Positions 16,215-24,004 of a stretch of DNA of 64,000 nt are shown piece by piece. The stretch's first letter is position 1. Each line of letters begins with the position of its first letter. Position numbers and translations under genes: made by a program. Origin of the DNA: Bdellovibrionales bacterium (lineage in GTDB: Bacteria > Bdellovibrionota > UBA1018). The DNA is taken from assembly GCA_018266355.1 (NCBI GenBank), contig JAFEAP010000012.1, forward strand, positions 95,031-159,030. The letters run 5' to 3'. Under the pieces are notes generated by a model. The model saw only the letters and a list, made by a program, of their open reading frames with translations. It ran no database searches and was not told the DNA's origin.

Positions 16215-17060
16215 ATGCTGGCCACCTCCTCCGAAATCGAATACTTCCTCGAAGTCTTCCAAACCCGGCACGTCTCGAAGGCCGCCATCCGGCTCGGGGT
16301 GACCCAGCCGACGCTGACGTTGAGCCTGCAGAAGCTCGAGGAAAAGCTCGGGACGAAGCTCTTTCACCGGACGAAGCAGGGGGTGATTCCGACCGAGCAG
16401 GGGACGCTCCTTTACCGGAAGGCCTACACGCTGCTCGATTGTTGGGGAGAGGTCCAAAAGGGGATCTACCGCTCGACCTCGGAAGTCTTCGGCCGGTTCA
16501 AGGTCGGATGCCACCAGAGCGTGGGCGCGTACGCGCTCCCGAAATTCCTCGATCAGCTCCATGCGCACGCTCCGGGGATCGAGATCGACCTCGTCCACGA
16601 CGTCTCCCGGAAGATCACCGAAGGCGTCGTTTCCCACGCGATCGACGTCGGATTCGTCGTGAATCCGGTTCGGCACCCCGACCTCGTGCTGAAAAAGCTC
16701 GGCGACGACCGAGTGCTCTTCTGGAAAAGACGCGGGAGCGGCGCGCTTCCGAAGCGGATCCTCGCCGACGTGAACCTCGTCCAGATGCAGGACATCCTCG
16801 GCAAGACGCACGCGAAGGAGTTCAAGGACTGGAAACTCGTCAGTACCTCGAGTCTCGAACTCATCCGCACGCTCACCGTGAACGGCCAAGGCATCGGCAT
16901 CCTGCCCGAAAGGGTGGCGAAAGCCGACGGCGCGGATCTCGTGCCGTTCGATTCGCGCTTACCCACTTACGACGACAAGATCTTTCTCGCGTATCGGAAA
17001 GAGATTCTCGCGAGTAAGGCGGGTCGGGAACTCGTACGGCTCGCCTCGTTCGAGCTCTGA
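16215..17060 (+). CDS. LysR-family transcriptional regulator of the isonitrile operon
   Basis: 281 residues. N-terminal winged helix-turn-helix (EYFLEVFQTRHVSKAAIRLGVTQPTLT is the region; key SxAA..L..TQP pattern), linker helix, then a periplasmic-binding-protein-like effector domain (about 90-275). Divergent from pvcA with a shared 103-base promoter, the classical LysR arrangement; in Pseudomonas the LysR protein PtxR likewise controls pvc genes. Likely a ligand-responsive activator of the operon. Start at ATG 16215 with GAAAGGAG 2-3 bases away. Confidence 0.92.
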   Translation: MLATSSEIEYFLEVFQTRHVSKAAIRLGVTQPTLTLSLQKLEEKLGTKLFHRTKQGVIPTEQGTLLYRKAYTLLDCWGEVQKGIYRSTSEVFGRFKVGCHQSVGAYALPKFLDQLHAHAPGIEIDLVHDVSRKITEGVVSHAIDVGFVVNPVRHPDLVLKKLGDDRVLFWKRRGSGALPKRILADVNLVQMQDILGKTHAKEFKDWKLVSTSSLELIRTLTVNGQGIGILPERVAKADGADLVPFDSRLPTYDDKIFLAYRKEILASKAGRELVRLASFEL

Positions 17061-17236
17061 GGCCCCTACGTCGTGCCCGGCGGGATCCACGGAGTATCGC
17101 GTTTTCTCTCCCACGTAAGACCGCGGGTTCCGCGGACGCCTAAAGTTCAACTTGGCATTCGGACCCTGAATCAGCGCGAACCCGGACCGCTCCAGGTTCC
17201 GCCGGAGTGCCGCAGACGGCGATGCGGAAGACCCTT

Positions 17237-17632
17237 TCATTCATTCTGCTCGAGCAACGAATCGCATTCGGGAATCGCGCGCGCGAGGCGAGCCAGAATC
17301 GCCTCCCGCGTGCGCGATTTTTTCGAACTTCCGAGTTCGGTCCGATACACTTCCTTTCCGTCGCGTCGTATCGACACGAAGGGGTGCGGAACTTCGGCCC
17401 AAAGGCCGAAGGGCCGACGTTTCATCAAAACGCCCCACCTCAGTTCGAACGAGGCCGCACCATCGCCCGTATCGGTAAACCCCCGCGCTCGAAGCGTCGC
17501 CAGAAAATCGGCCTTAGCTGGCTCCCCGATCGCGACGCCCGTAAAGATCTCGGAATACCGAAGGGGACAATCGGACGCGAAAGCCGCGGGCGCCAGCGTG
17601 AGACCAAGAAATATCATGAGTGCGATTTTCAT
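17237..17632 (-). CDS. Small secreted hypothetical protein
   Basis: 131 residues with a signal peptide (MKIALMIFLGLTLAPAAFAS, cleavage after AFA). Two cysteines in the mature part (DCPLRYS near its start, IPECDSL near its end) could form one disulfide that closes the chain. The rest is a mixed alpha/beta stretch with a basic middle (RRPFGLWAEVPHPFVSIRRDGKEVYRTELG). No family recognised. 49 bases downstream of the next secreted-protein gene on the same strand, so possibly one transcript. Confidence 0.6.
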   Translation of the reverse strand: MKIALMIFLGLTLAPAAFASDCPLRYSEIFTGVAIGEPAKADFLATLRARGFTDTGDGAASFELRWGVLMKRRPFGLWAEVPHPFVSIRRDGKEVYRTELGSSKKSRTREAILARLARAIPECDSLLEQNE

Positions 17633-17681
17633 TTTTTTAGGTTCTCCGGATTTAAGTTCGGCGGATTCGGTCGGCGGCGAT

Positions 17682-18227
17682 TTAGTCTTTCCGGACCCAT
17701 TTCCACGAGCCGAGGGTCCTTTGGGCTTCGCGGACGGTGATCGGTCGCGGCGAGCTGGACCGGGTATTACAGTGGACGGATCCTTTTGCGACTTCGACTC
17801 CGTCGCGTTTCCGGGTGATGGTCAAATCGAAGCCGAATCGACCCGAGTCCAGGATCGTGAATCGATGGGTTTCCCGAGTCAGCGTGCGGCTGCCCCAGTC
17901 CATGTGCTCGGCATCGAGTTTCCCGTCTTTCTCTTCGGTGGACGCGACCGTGATTTCGCAAAGCGGGGAGAACAGGTACTTGAATTTTCCACCGGAAGGA
18001 TCTCGGTCGGATCCGTCCATGCCGACGAGGTCGCCGCGCGAGTAATGGAGTATCGTGTAGGCGGCGTAGGAATAGTTTTCGTGAGCGACGAAAGGAATCG
18101 GACTCGTCGGCACGATCTCCGAGTAATGGCCGCTCACGACGTCGAGATAGGAGTCTTTCCATTCGTCGGCGGCATTCGCGAGGGGAATCGATGCGAGACC
18201 GACTGAGAGAAGAAGAAGCTTTTTCAT
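17682..18227 (-). CDS. Secreted hypothetical protein
   Basis: 181 residues. Signal peptide MKKLLLLSVGLASIPLANA then acidic mature start DEWKDSY. The mature domain holds two cysteines (PLCEIT and VHCNTR) and many beta-prone stretches. An in-frame ATG at 18296 would hide the signal peptide behind 23 residues, so 18227, with GGAG about 10 bases upstream, is preferred. Family unknown; the pair with the downstream secreted protein suggests a shared envelope role. Confidence 0.6.
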   Translation of the reverse strand: MKKLLLLSVGLASIPLANAADEWKDSYLDVVSGHYSEIVPTSPIPFVAHENYSYAAYTILHYSRGDLVGMDGSDRDPSGGKFKYLFSPLCEITVASTEEKDGKLDAEHMDWGSRTLTRETHRFTILDSGRFGFDLTITRKRDGVEVAKGSVHCNTRSSSPRPITVREAQRTLGSWKWVRKD

Positions 18228-18291
18228 ATCCGTTAACTCCATTCGAGCGCACTTTAACCCGAGTCGAGAGCGGTTGCTGCGGTAATAATGC

Positions 18292-18384
18292 AGCACGTCA
18301 TTTTCGTGCTCCAGGGTTTGGAGCGATGGACCGGGTGTCGAAAATTTAGACAGGTGGAAATCGCCAAGCCAGGGATTTTCCCTG
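18292..18384. promoter_or_regulatory. Intergenic region with two short inverted repeats
   Basis: Between the secreted protein and the TIGR02147 gene. AGCACG/CGTGCT pair at 18292-18310 around TCATTTT, and CAGGG/CCCTG at 18370-18384 around ATTTT. Either may be an operator for the divergent genes. Both stems are short. Confidence 0.3.
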
Positions 18385-18439
18385 TAATCCCGTACGTTTC
18401 TCCTGGGAAGGCACGCGACGTGCTTTTCTTAACGAGCAG

Positions 18440-19330
18440 ATGAGTGCGCTTAAAAGGAGTTTTCCAGCCGCGATCGAGGCAGCGGAGTGGGTTTTCGACC
18501 CCACTCCCTACGTCTCGCTGGCCGAGACGCTTCGCGCGTACGGAGAGGCGAAGAAGGCGGTATCTCCGAAATTCTCGCTCGGAGCCTGGGCCCGAAAACT
18601 CGGGCTGAAGAGCTCGGGACCGCTCCATGAAATGGTTCGTGGAAAACGACTTCCGACGCCCGAAATCGCGGGGGCGCTTCCCGAGTCGATGGGGCTTAAG
18701 GGAGCGGCGGCGGACTACGTCCTTTTCCTCGCGGAGCGCGACCGCGTAAGCGGATCGCCGGAGGCGTTCGCCGCGCTCGGGCGGACCGCGGATCGCTTAC
18801 GGAAAGCGGCGCGCACCCAAACGCTCGAGATCCGCCATGCGCGCATGCTCGCGTCGACTTGGCATTTCGTCGTTTGGAACCTCTTTTCGCTCGCGAATCC
18901 TCCCCGGACCGTCGCCGAAGTGCGCGAGACCCTCGGAGTGACCGGCGAAGAAGCCGCCGTCGAGCGAATCGTCCACGATCTGCGCGAATGCGGTCTCCTC
19001 GCGCTCTCCCCCGACGGTGGCCTTCGGGTCTCGGGCGGCGATTTCCTGGAGACCGTGAACGACGTCCCGTCCGCCGCGGTTCGGGAATTCCACCGGAAGA
19101 GCCTCGCCGCGGCCTGCGATTCGCTCGAGTCGGTGCCGGTCCTCGAACGTCATTTCACGAGTTACGTCTTTCGCCTCGCCGAGAACGACCTGCCCGAGGC
19201 GAAGCGCGAGATCGAAACGTTCATCGATGGTTTCGTCGCACGCTTTTCGTTCCGTGCCCAAGCGGCCGAACGCGTATTCCAAATCAATATGAATTTAGTT
19301 CCGCGGACGCGGAAACGGAGAGCATCATGA
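18440..19330 (+). CDS. TIGR02147/DUF4423-family protein (putative regulator)
   Basis: 296 residues. N-terminal helix-turn-helix-like part (YVSLAETLRAYGEAKK..KFSLGAWARKLGLKSSGPLHEMVRGKRLPTPEIA) and a C-terminal domain with HARMLASTWHFVVWNLFSL and GLL.LSPDGGLRVSG, the layout of the TIGR02147 family found mainly in Bdellovibrio-like bacteria and Fibrobacter. Members are thought to be DNA-binding regulators; targets are unknown. Its stop overlaps the ATG of the downstream secreted protein (ATGA), a pairing common for this family. Confidence 0.85.
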   Translation: MSALKRSFPAAIEAAEWVFDPTPYVSLAETLRAYGEAKKAVSPKFSLGAWARKLGLKSSGPLHEMVRGKRLPTPEIAGALPESMGLKGAAADYVLFLAERDRVSGSPEAFAALGRTADRLRKAARTQTLEIRHARMLASTWHFVVWNLFSLANPPRTVAEVRETLGVTGEEAAVERIVHDLRECGLLALSPDGGLRVSGGDFLETVNDVPSAAVREFHRKSLAAACDSLESVPVLERHFTSYVFRLAENDLPEAKREIETFIDGFVARFSFRAQAAERVFQINMNLVPRTRKRRAS

Positions 19331-20019
19331 AGCACCTGAGTTCGGCTTGGTCCCTCGTCGGCTTTTTCACCGTCCTCGCCTCGATCGCCGCCGCGAAAGA
19401 AGGCGGAGTGAAGAACGGCGGCACCGGAATGGACTGCCTGAATGATCGGAGCCTTAAAGTCCTCGAGGAAGTGATCGCGGCGGATCGCGGGACGAAACTT
19501 TCCGAGATCGAGTCTTGGACGGAGGCGGAAGTCGAATCGCGGATCCAGGAGCGGCTCGCCTCGCGGCCCGAACTCCGCGATCGCGTTCTCGCCCGGTACC
19601 GCGCCATCGGCGAGGCAAAAAGCTGGGAACCGCGAGACGTCCGCGACGGTAAGTCGGACGTTTCCGCTAGGGACCTCGCGATTTGGATGATCGTTCATCG
19701 GATCGATCTCGCGCGCGACAGCGAATGGAAAAAGGCGCTTCCGGAAGGATGCCGGCTCGTTACGCTCTCGTATTTCCGGGCAGGCGAAGAAACCGTGGAG
19801 TCGAACGGCGGAATGCCCGGGCGCCTGACCGGCAGTTCGCCGCGGATTTTGCGGCTTCACGAAGCCGTATTCATGACGGGCGTGAACGATTACGGGCATG
19901 AGACCGCGCCCCGTTCTCAGGAACTCGTCCTCCTCATCCTCGCCGAAAAGGCGGACGAGACCGCCTCGACGAACTCGATCGATGCCTTCGTTTCGGCGAA
20001 GCCCGAAAGTATCGAGTAG
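19327..20019 (+). CDS. Secreted protein coupled to the TIGR02147 regulator
   Basis: 230 residues. Signal peptide (WSLVGFFTVLASIAAAKE) followed by a mature part starting GGVKNGGTGMDCLND, Gly-rich and with the first Cys, then a helical region of Glu/Arg-rich segments. Second Cys in EGCRLVTLSY. Gly-rich starts of this kind (GG..GG..) recur in secreted partners of TIGR02147 genes in Bdellovibrio. Function unknown. Translation is coupled by a 4-base overlap. Confidence 0.65.
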   Translation: MKHLSSAWSLVGFFTVLASIAAAKEGGVKNGGTGMDCLNDRSLKVLEEVIAADRGTKLSEIESWTEAEVESRIQERLASRPELRDRVLARYRAIGEAKSWEPRDVRDGKSDVSARDLAIWMIVHRIDLARDSEWKKALPEGCRLVTLSYFRAGEETVESNGGMPGRLTGSSPRILRLHEAVFMTGVNDYGHETAPRSQELVLLILAEKADETASTNSIDAFVSAKPESIE

Positions 20020-20113
20020 GTCGGCCCTCGAGCGTTACCTTTTTGCCCCGAAGGGAAACGGTACGCGCGAACACGCCGCGCGGTTCTTTACGAAGACACC
20101 GGATTTGCGCGAC

Positions 20114-20830
20114 CTAGTCGCATGGAGCGTCACAACCTTCCGTGCGAATGAATAACTTAGGCCACGCCTCGGAAACGAAATTGTTAGGATTAGGATTCCT
20201 CCGGGTGAACGCCTGATTCAAGCAGTTATGCCATTCATAAAATACCATTCTTGAAAGACGACTCGAGAAAGGATTTATCGCCTCACGAATTCTCTTCAAA
20301 ATCGAGTCGCATTCTACGGCTGGATCTACGTCGACCTGTTTCGAGACGAGCGCTCCAACGTCTCTGTTCGAATAAAATTTAAATTGGGCCTCATAAACAC
20401 CTGCGTAGAACCGTTCGTTCTTCAGTCTAACTTGTTTTGCTTTCGAAAGGGCATCCGGAACCCAAAGGTTCTCGATCGCCTTCAGCGCCTCATGGTTATG
20501 CTGGATGGATCCCGCGGCTTGATCGAGAAATTCCTTCGACTTTGATAAGTCGATTTCTTTATCCGTCTTGCGTAAGTCATCCTCGCCGATGCATTTTTTC
20601 TGTTTGCTTGGAGGGCATTCCAACAGGTCCGTGATCCGATACGGTTCCTTTTGAATGCCGTTCCCGGCTCCCAGCCCTTCTTCGATGCGCTTCAGCTTTT
20701 CTTCGGTGACGAGGCGAGGATCGTAATAGCCAGTACACGTACACCCTATTCCCGTATAATCGAATTTATAGGGAAGGCTGTCGGCATGAGTGGGCGGCGA
20801 GAAAAAGAGAAGCAGAAGTAAGAGTCGCAT
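20114..20830 (-). CDS. Secreted Cys-rich protein in an AT-richer island
   Basis: 238 residues with a signal peptide (MRLLLLLLFFSPPTHA). Mature part has CTCTGYYD, ECPPSKQKKC, ECDSIL, HNCLNQ and EGCDAPCD: nine cysteines, probably disulfides. Codon use is visibly more A/T-rich than any neighbour (many aaa, aat, ttt, tta codons), pointing to recent acquisition. It lies about 250 bases from tRNA-Leu. Family not recognised. Start at ATG 20830 with ACGGA upstream. Confidence 0.65.
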   Translation of the reverse strand: MRLLLLLLFFSPPTHADSLPYKFDYTGIGCTCTGYYDPRLVTEEKLKRIEEGLGAGNGIQKEPYRITDLLECPPSKQKKCIGEDDLRKTDKEIDLSKSKEFLDQAAGSIQHNHEALKAIENLWVPDALSKAKQVRLKNERFYAGVYEAQFKFYSNRDVGALVSKQVDVDPAVECDSILKRIREAINPFSSRLSRMVFYEWHNCLNQAFTRRNPNPNNFVSEAWPKLFIRTEGCDAPCD

Positions 20831-21081
20831 AATCCGTACGCTAGCAAGCCGGGCGACAAGAGTACATTCGAGCGCTGTATCCGAATGGAGTAATCCCGGT
20901 AGGAGGGCGCAATTTGCGAATCAAGCCAAGATTTTCCGCTTCAATGACGGGTCGAAGCTCTTCGCGCAAACGACCGAGGAAGTTTAGTTCGACTACTTGG
21001 AATGGTGCAATTCCGTGACGGTTTTCCCCGCGTTTTCTTCGGAAGAAACTTCCTGTCCAACAGATCTTTACGATTGAAGGA

Positions 21082-21168
21082 TGGTGGCCCCTCCGAGAAT
21101 CGAACTCGGACGCTCTTGCGAGCACCGGATTTTGAGTCCGGCACGTCTACCAGTTCCGCCAAAGGGCC
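21082..21168 (-). tRNA. tRNA-Leu (anticodon CAA)
   Basis: Read on the minus strand: acceptor GGCCCTT pairs with AGGGGCC, followed by discriminator A and an encoded CCA. Anticodon stem CCGGA/TCCGG encloses loop CTCAAAA, giving CAA. The long variable arm (GCTC GCAA GAGC) marks a class II tRNA, and the T arm is CCGAG-TTCGATT-CTCGG. 87 bases. A TATTCT -10-like box lies about 9 bases upstream, inside the 3' side of the DCC-protein gene region. Confidence 0.95.
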
Positions 21169-21190
21169 ATCCTTTAGAGAATACGATTTT

Positions 21191-21640
21191 CTATCGCGGC
21201 GGCGAGCGATCGTCCACCGGCCACTCGAGAAAACGCGCGCGCCACTCGGGTTTCGGCAGCAGACATTCTTCGGCTTTGCCGAACCACCGGTAGCGATTCC
21301 GCGCGATCCATCGGTAGACCGCATCCCGAATCGGCGCCGGTACGATGAGGAAAACCGCGGCCAAGCTCCAGGGAAAATCGAGGCCGCGCGCGATCCGGAG
21401 GATCCCCGCCGAGTGCAGGTAGGGTTTCCCGTTCTCGATCAGCACGATGCTTTCGAGGGCCTGACCGGACGGAATGCCGCGTCGCGTCAAAATCTCTTGG
21501 GCGAGCTTTCCCTGCAGGGAAGCGAAGCGAAAATTTCCCCGCGAATCCCGCGGCAAAATGAAGCGAACGGCGGCGTCGCAGAGGTTGCAGACCCCGTCGT
21601 AGAGCACGATTTTTCCGTCGGCGCCTTCCATTGCTTCCAT
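21191..21640 (-). CDS. DCC-family thiol-disulfide oxidoreductase-like protein (DUF393)
   Basis: 149 residues. KIVLYDGVCNLCDAAVRFILPRD contains the DxxCxxC (DGVCNLC) motif that names the family; HSAGILRIARGL and YRWFG...ECLLP follow as usual. DCC proteins are thioredoxin-fold relatives of unknown substrate. Two in-frame ATGs, 21640 and 21631, are equally possible. The open frame continues upstream across the azurin-like gene, but that extension is a shadow. Divergent from the cupredoxin gene. Confidence 0.85.
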   Translation of the reverse strand: MEAMEGADGKIVLYDGVCNLCDAAVRFILPRDSRGNFRFASLQGKLAQEILTRRGIPSGQALESIVLIENGKPYLHSAGILRIARGLDFPWSLAAVFLIVPAPIRDAVYRWIARNRYRWFGKAEECLLPKPEWRARFLEWPVDDRSPPR

Positions 21641-21659
21641 TCTAACCCGGGAATACACT
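21631..21659 (+). promoter_or_regulatory. Promoter of the azurin-like gene
   Basis: TTGCTT at 21631-21636, 17-base spacer, TACACT at 21654-21659, then 32 bases to the ATG at 21692 with AAAGGAG before it. Good sigma-70 geometry. The -35 overlaps the start of the divergent DCC gene. Confidence 0.5.
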
Positions 21660-21691
21660 GGCGTGAAATCACTCACTCGAAAGGAGTCCGT

Positions 21692-22153
21692 ATGAAATCC
21701 GCCATCCTGGCCTTGTCCGCCCTCGCTCTCGTCTCCGCCGCCCCTTCCTTCGCCGCATCCGCGAAGGGCGCCGCCGTGAAGATCGAACTCGGTACGGGCA
21801 CTCCGAAGAACAAAGAAGAAATGGTCTTCAGCAAGGCCACGCTCTCCGTGAAAGCCGGCGCGAAAGTGACGCTCACCTTCAAGAACAACTCCACTTCGAA
21901 GGGCATGACCCATAACTTCGTCCTCGTGAAACCGGGCAAGGCCCAAGCCGTGATCGACGCTTCGGTCGCCGCTGGTCCGGACAAGGGATGGGTCGCCGAA
22001 AGCGCCGACATCATCGCGAAAGGTAAACTCGTCGATGCCGGCGAATCCGAGACGATCGAGTTCACCGCGCCGAGCGAACCGGGCGAATACCCGTACATTT
22101 GCACCTTCCCGGGTCACACGACCATGAAGGGCACGATGAAGGTCACGAAGTAA
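21692..22153 (+). CDS. Azurin/plastocyanin-like blue copper protein (cupredoxin)
   Basis: 153 residues with signal peptide (ILALSALALVSAAPSFAA). Type 1 copper ligands are visible: His in GMTHNFVL, then Cys, His and Met in YICTFPGH..MKGTM. The sequence NKEEMVFSK..LSV.AG.KVTLTFKN is the azurin strand order. Acts as a periplasmic one-electron carrier, probably to or from a cytochrome oxidase or nitrite reductase, none of which is in the window. Strong ribosome site AAAGGAG. Confidence 0.9.
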   Translation: MKSAILALSALALVSAAPSFAASAKGAAVKIELGTGTPKNKEEMVFSKATLSVKAGAKVTLTFKNNSTSKGMTHNFVLVKPGKAQAVIDASVAAGPDKGWVAESADIIAKGKLVDAGESETIEFTAPSEPGEYPYICTFPGHTTMKGTMKVTK

Positions 22154-22154
22154 G

Positions 22155-22934
22155 TCAGAATCCGAAGCCCGCGCGAAGTCCCCACCGGTTCTCGTCCGCG
22201 TCGAGCAGGTTTTCCCCGTATCCGTGGAAAATCTGGACGTAAAGCGGGAGGAGGACTTTGCGCGCGGTCGTTTTTTCCCGGTACGTGAGTTCTTGGCCGC
22301 CCTGGAGCGGATTTACTTTCGAACGCCCGCCGCCGTACACACGCAGGAAAATCTCGTTCACGTCGAAGAAATCGCTGAAGAGGTCGGTCAATCCGATTTG
22401 GGCCTCCCAAATTCCCCGGTAGCGCGGGATCTGTCGGCTCGGCTCGTCGCCCATCCCGTAGGGGATGCTCGCCTTGAGCGACCACCACCACCACGTCTGG
22501 CCGTCGCGTTGGCGGCTCTCGCCGTACCGGAAACTCACGCGATTCCATGCGCGCGAATCCGGGCCGGCCTTGCCGTTCGATTCGTGCTCGAAGCCCGCGC
22601 GGACGCCGAAGGGAAACCGGTAAAAAAGTTCGGGGTTGTAGTTGATGTCCCGGAAAGGAGCCGAGTCCTTGAAAAGGTCCCACATCATCAGCTGCGTGTA
22701 GCCGAAATAAACCGGCACGTCGCGGACGACCTGGATCTGGAAGCTGATCTGGACCTTCGTGATCGGTTTGCCGAGGAGGAAGTAGGTCGGACGGTATCGC
22801 TCGAGGAACCGGATCGGTTCGGGTGCCTCGGCGTCCGTCACCGACGCCGCCGGGCCGGTCGGCCGCTCGGGCGGCGGAGGAACGGCGCGAGCCGGGGAAG
22901 CGAGACCGGCGAGGAGGAGGAGGGCGGGCAGCAT
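22155..22934 (-). CDS. pldA: Outer-membrane phospholipase A (OMPLA, PldA)
   Basis: 259 residues with a signal peptide. The OMPLA active-site pattern is exact: His117 and Ser119 in FEHESNGK, Asn131 in SRAWNRV, with the same His-x-Ser and +12 Asn spacing as E. coli OMPLA (His142, Ser144, Asn156). NPELFYRFPF is the typical strand before. A 12-strand barrel that hydrolyses phospholipids at the outer leaflet, calcium-dependent when dimeric. Predatory or lytic bacteria could also use it against membranes. Convergent with the cupredoxin, 1 base apart. Confidence 0.93.
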   Translation of the reverse strand: MLPALLLLAGLASPARAVPPPPERPTGPAASVTDAEAPEPIRFLERYRPTYFLLGKPITKVQISFQIQVVRDVPVYFGYTQLMMWDLFKDSAPFRDINYNPELFYRFPFGVRAGFEHESNGKAGPDSRAWNRVSFRYGESRQRDGQTWWWWSLKASIPYGMGDEPSRQIPRYRGIWEAQIGLTDLFSDFFDVNEIFLRVYGGGRSKVNPLQGGQELTYREKTTARKVLLPLYVQIFHGYGENLLDADENRWGLRAGFGF

Positions 22935-22948
22935 TCGCCGAAGTTAGA

Positions 22949-23899
22949 ATGCTTCACGGAATTATGCTAGACCCAGCGTCCGAGGGGGCCCCGTTGCCGA
23001 AGAAACGGTTCGCGAAAGTGAATATCGAGATCAGCAATATCTGCAACCTCCAGTGCAGCTTTTGCCCCGAGGTCGTGCGCGAAAAAGGAATGATGGACCC
23101 CGCGCTCTTCGATCGGATCGTCGCCGAAGTCGCTCCCTTCACGGAGCAGGTCTGCCTGCACCTGATGGGAGATCCGCTCGTCCATCCGAAGCTCGAGGCG
23201 TTCGTCGAGGCGTGCGCGCGTCACGCGACGCCGGTCTTCCTCGTCACGAACGGTGTGCTCCTGCGCGATCTCCAAACCGATCTGCTCCTTCATCCCATCG
23301 TGCGGCAGGTGAATTTTTCCCTCCATAGCTTCCCGGATAATTTTCCGGATCGCGATCCCGCGCCGTACCTCGAGAAGATCTTCGCGTTCACGGAACGTGC
23401 GTTCCGTGAACGCCCGGATCTCTACGTGAACTTCCGGCTTTGGAACCTCGACGCGCCCGACGGGGACCCTCGCGGAACGGCGGCTCGGAATCGCCGCATG
23501 CTCGAGCTCGTGCGCGCGCGTTTCGGCGGGGAGGGGATTCCCGAGACGATCGACGTGCGGACGCAGAAAGGCTACCGGCTCCTCGAGCGACTCTCGCTCC
23601 ATTTCGACACCGAGTTCGTCTGGCCTTCTCCGGACCTTCCGGTTCTGGGCGAAACGGGATTCTGTCGCGGTCTTTCGAACCACTTCGGAATTCTCGTCGA
23701 CGGGACCGTCGTGCCTTGCTGCCTCGATAAGGAAGGGAATATTCCCCTCGGGAACGTGCGGGACGCGACGATCGCCGAGATTCTCGAATCGCCGCGCGCG
23801 CGGGCGATCCTCCGCGGATTCCGGGAGCGAAAACTCGTCGAGGACCTCTGCCGCCGCTGCGACTATATCGAGCGCTTCCGGGTGCCGGCCCCCGCTTAA
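22949..23899 (+). CDS. Radical SAM/SPASM-domain protein
   Basis: 316 residues. CNLQCSFC (CxxxCxxC) ligates the radical SAM cluster; a C-terminal SPASM-like part has GFCRGLSN, GTVVPCCLDKEG, LGNV and LCRRCDY, giving cysteines for a second cluster. This arrangement occurs in peptide- and sugar-modifying enzymes (PqqE-, anSME-like). No precursor peptide is seen next to it, so the substrate is unknown. ATG 22949 and ATG 22964 are both possible starts. Divergent from pldA with 14 bases between starts. Confidence 0.88.
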   Translation: MLHGIMLDPASEGAPLPKKRFAKVNIEISNICNLQCSFCPEVVREKGMMDPALFDRIVAEVAPFTEQVCLHLMGDPLVHPKLEAFVEACARHATPVFLVTNGVLLRDLQTDLLLHPIVRQVNFSLHSFPDNFPDRDPAPYLEKIFAFTERAFRERPDLYVNFRLWNLDAPDGDPRGTAARNRRMLELVRARFGGEGIPETIDVRTQKGYRLLERLSLHFDTEFVWPSPDLPVLGETGFCRGLSNHFGILVDGTVVPCCLDKEGNIPLGNVRDATIAEILESPRARAILRGFRERKLVEDLCRRCDYIERFRVPAPA

Positions 23900-23910
23900 A
23901 ATCGATTTAA

Positions 23911-23939
23911 TCGCCAAACCGCCGAAATCCCCCTATAAT
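23911..23939 (+). promoter_or_regulatory. Promoter with perfect TATAAT
   Basis: TCGCCA (23911-23916), 17-base spacer and TATAAT (23934-23939), 65 bases before the ATG at 24005. The leader carries CTGAAGGAG as ribosome site. Confidence 0.55.
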
Positions 23940-24004
23940 AGAGGGAGCAGTCTTTCGTGTCTCACTTCCCCCTCCGTCTCACACTACCTCTGAAGGAGAC
24001 CCCC

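Larger units (their letters stand above)
10898..17060. other. Isonitrile (isocyanide) biosynthetic gene cluster
   Basis: Six genes: a minus-strand operon isocyanide synthase, TauD-type oxygenase, FAD monooxygenase, ATP-grasp ligase, HAD phosphatase (gaps from 11-bp overlap to 4 bp), and a divergent LysR regulator. PvcA+PvcB pairs make isocyano-vinyl aromatics from Tyr or Trp (paerucumarin, rhabduscin). The extra flavin hydroxylase, and especially the ATP-grasp ligase, suggest a hydroxylated isonitrile joined by an amide or ester bond. The boundary at the HAD gene is inferred from spacing alone. Confidence 0.85.

Noticed and set aside
16959..17240. 93-residue minus-strand frame next to the LysR gene
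   Set aside because: Overlaps the regulator's 3' end, no ribosome site, no motif.
21641..22117. N-terminal extension of the DCC protein across the azurin-like gene
   Set aside because: Open only because of GC bias; family proteins start near the DxxCxxC motif.
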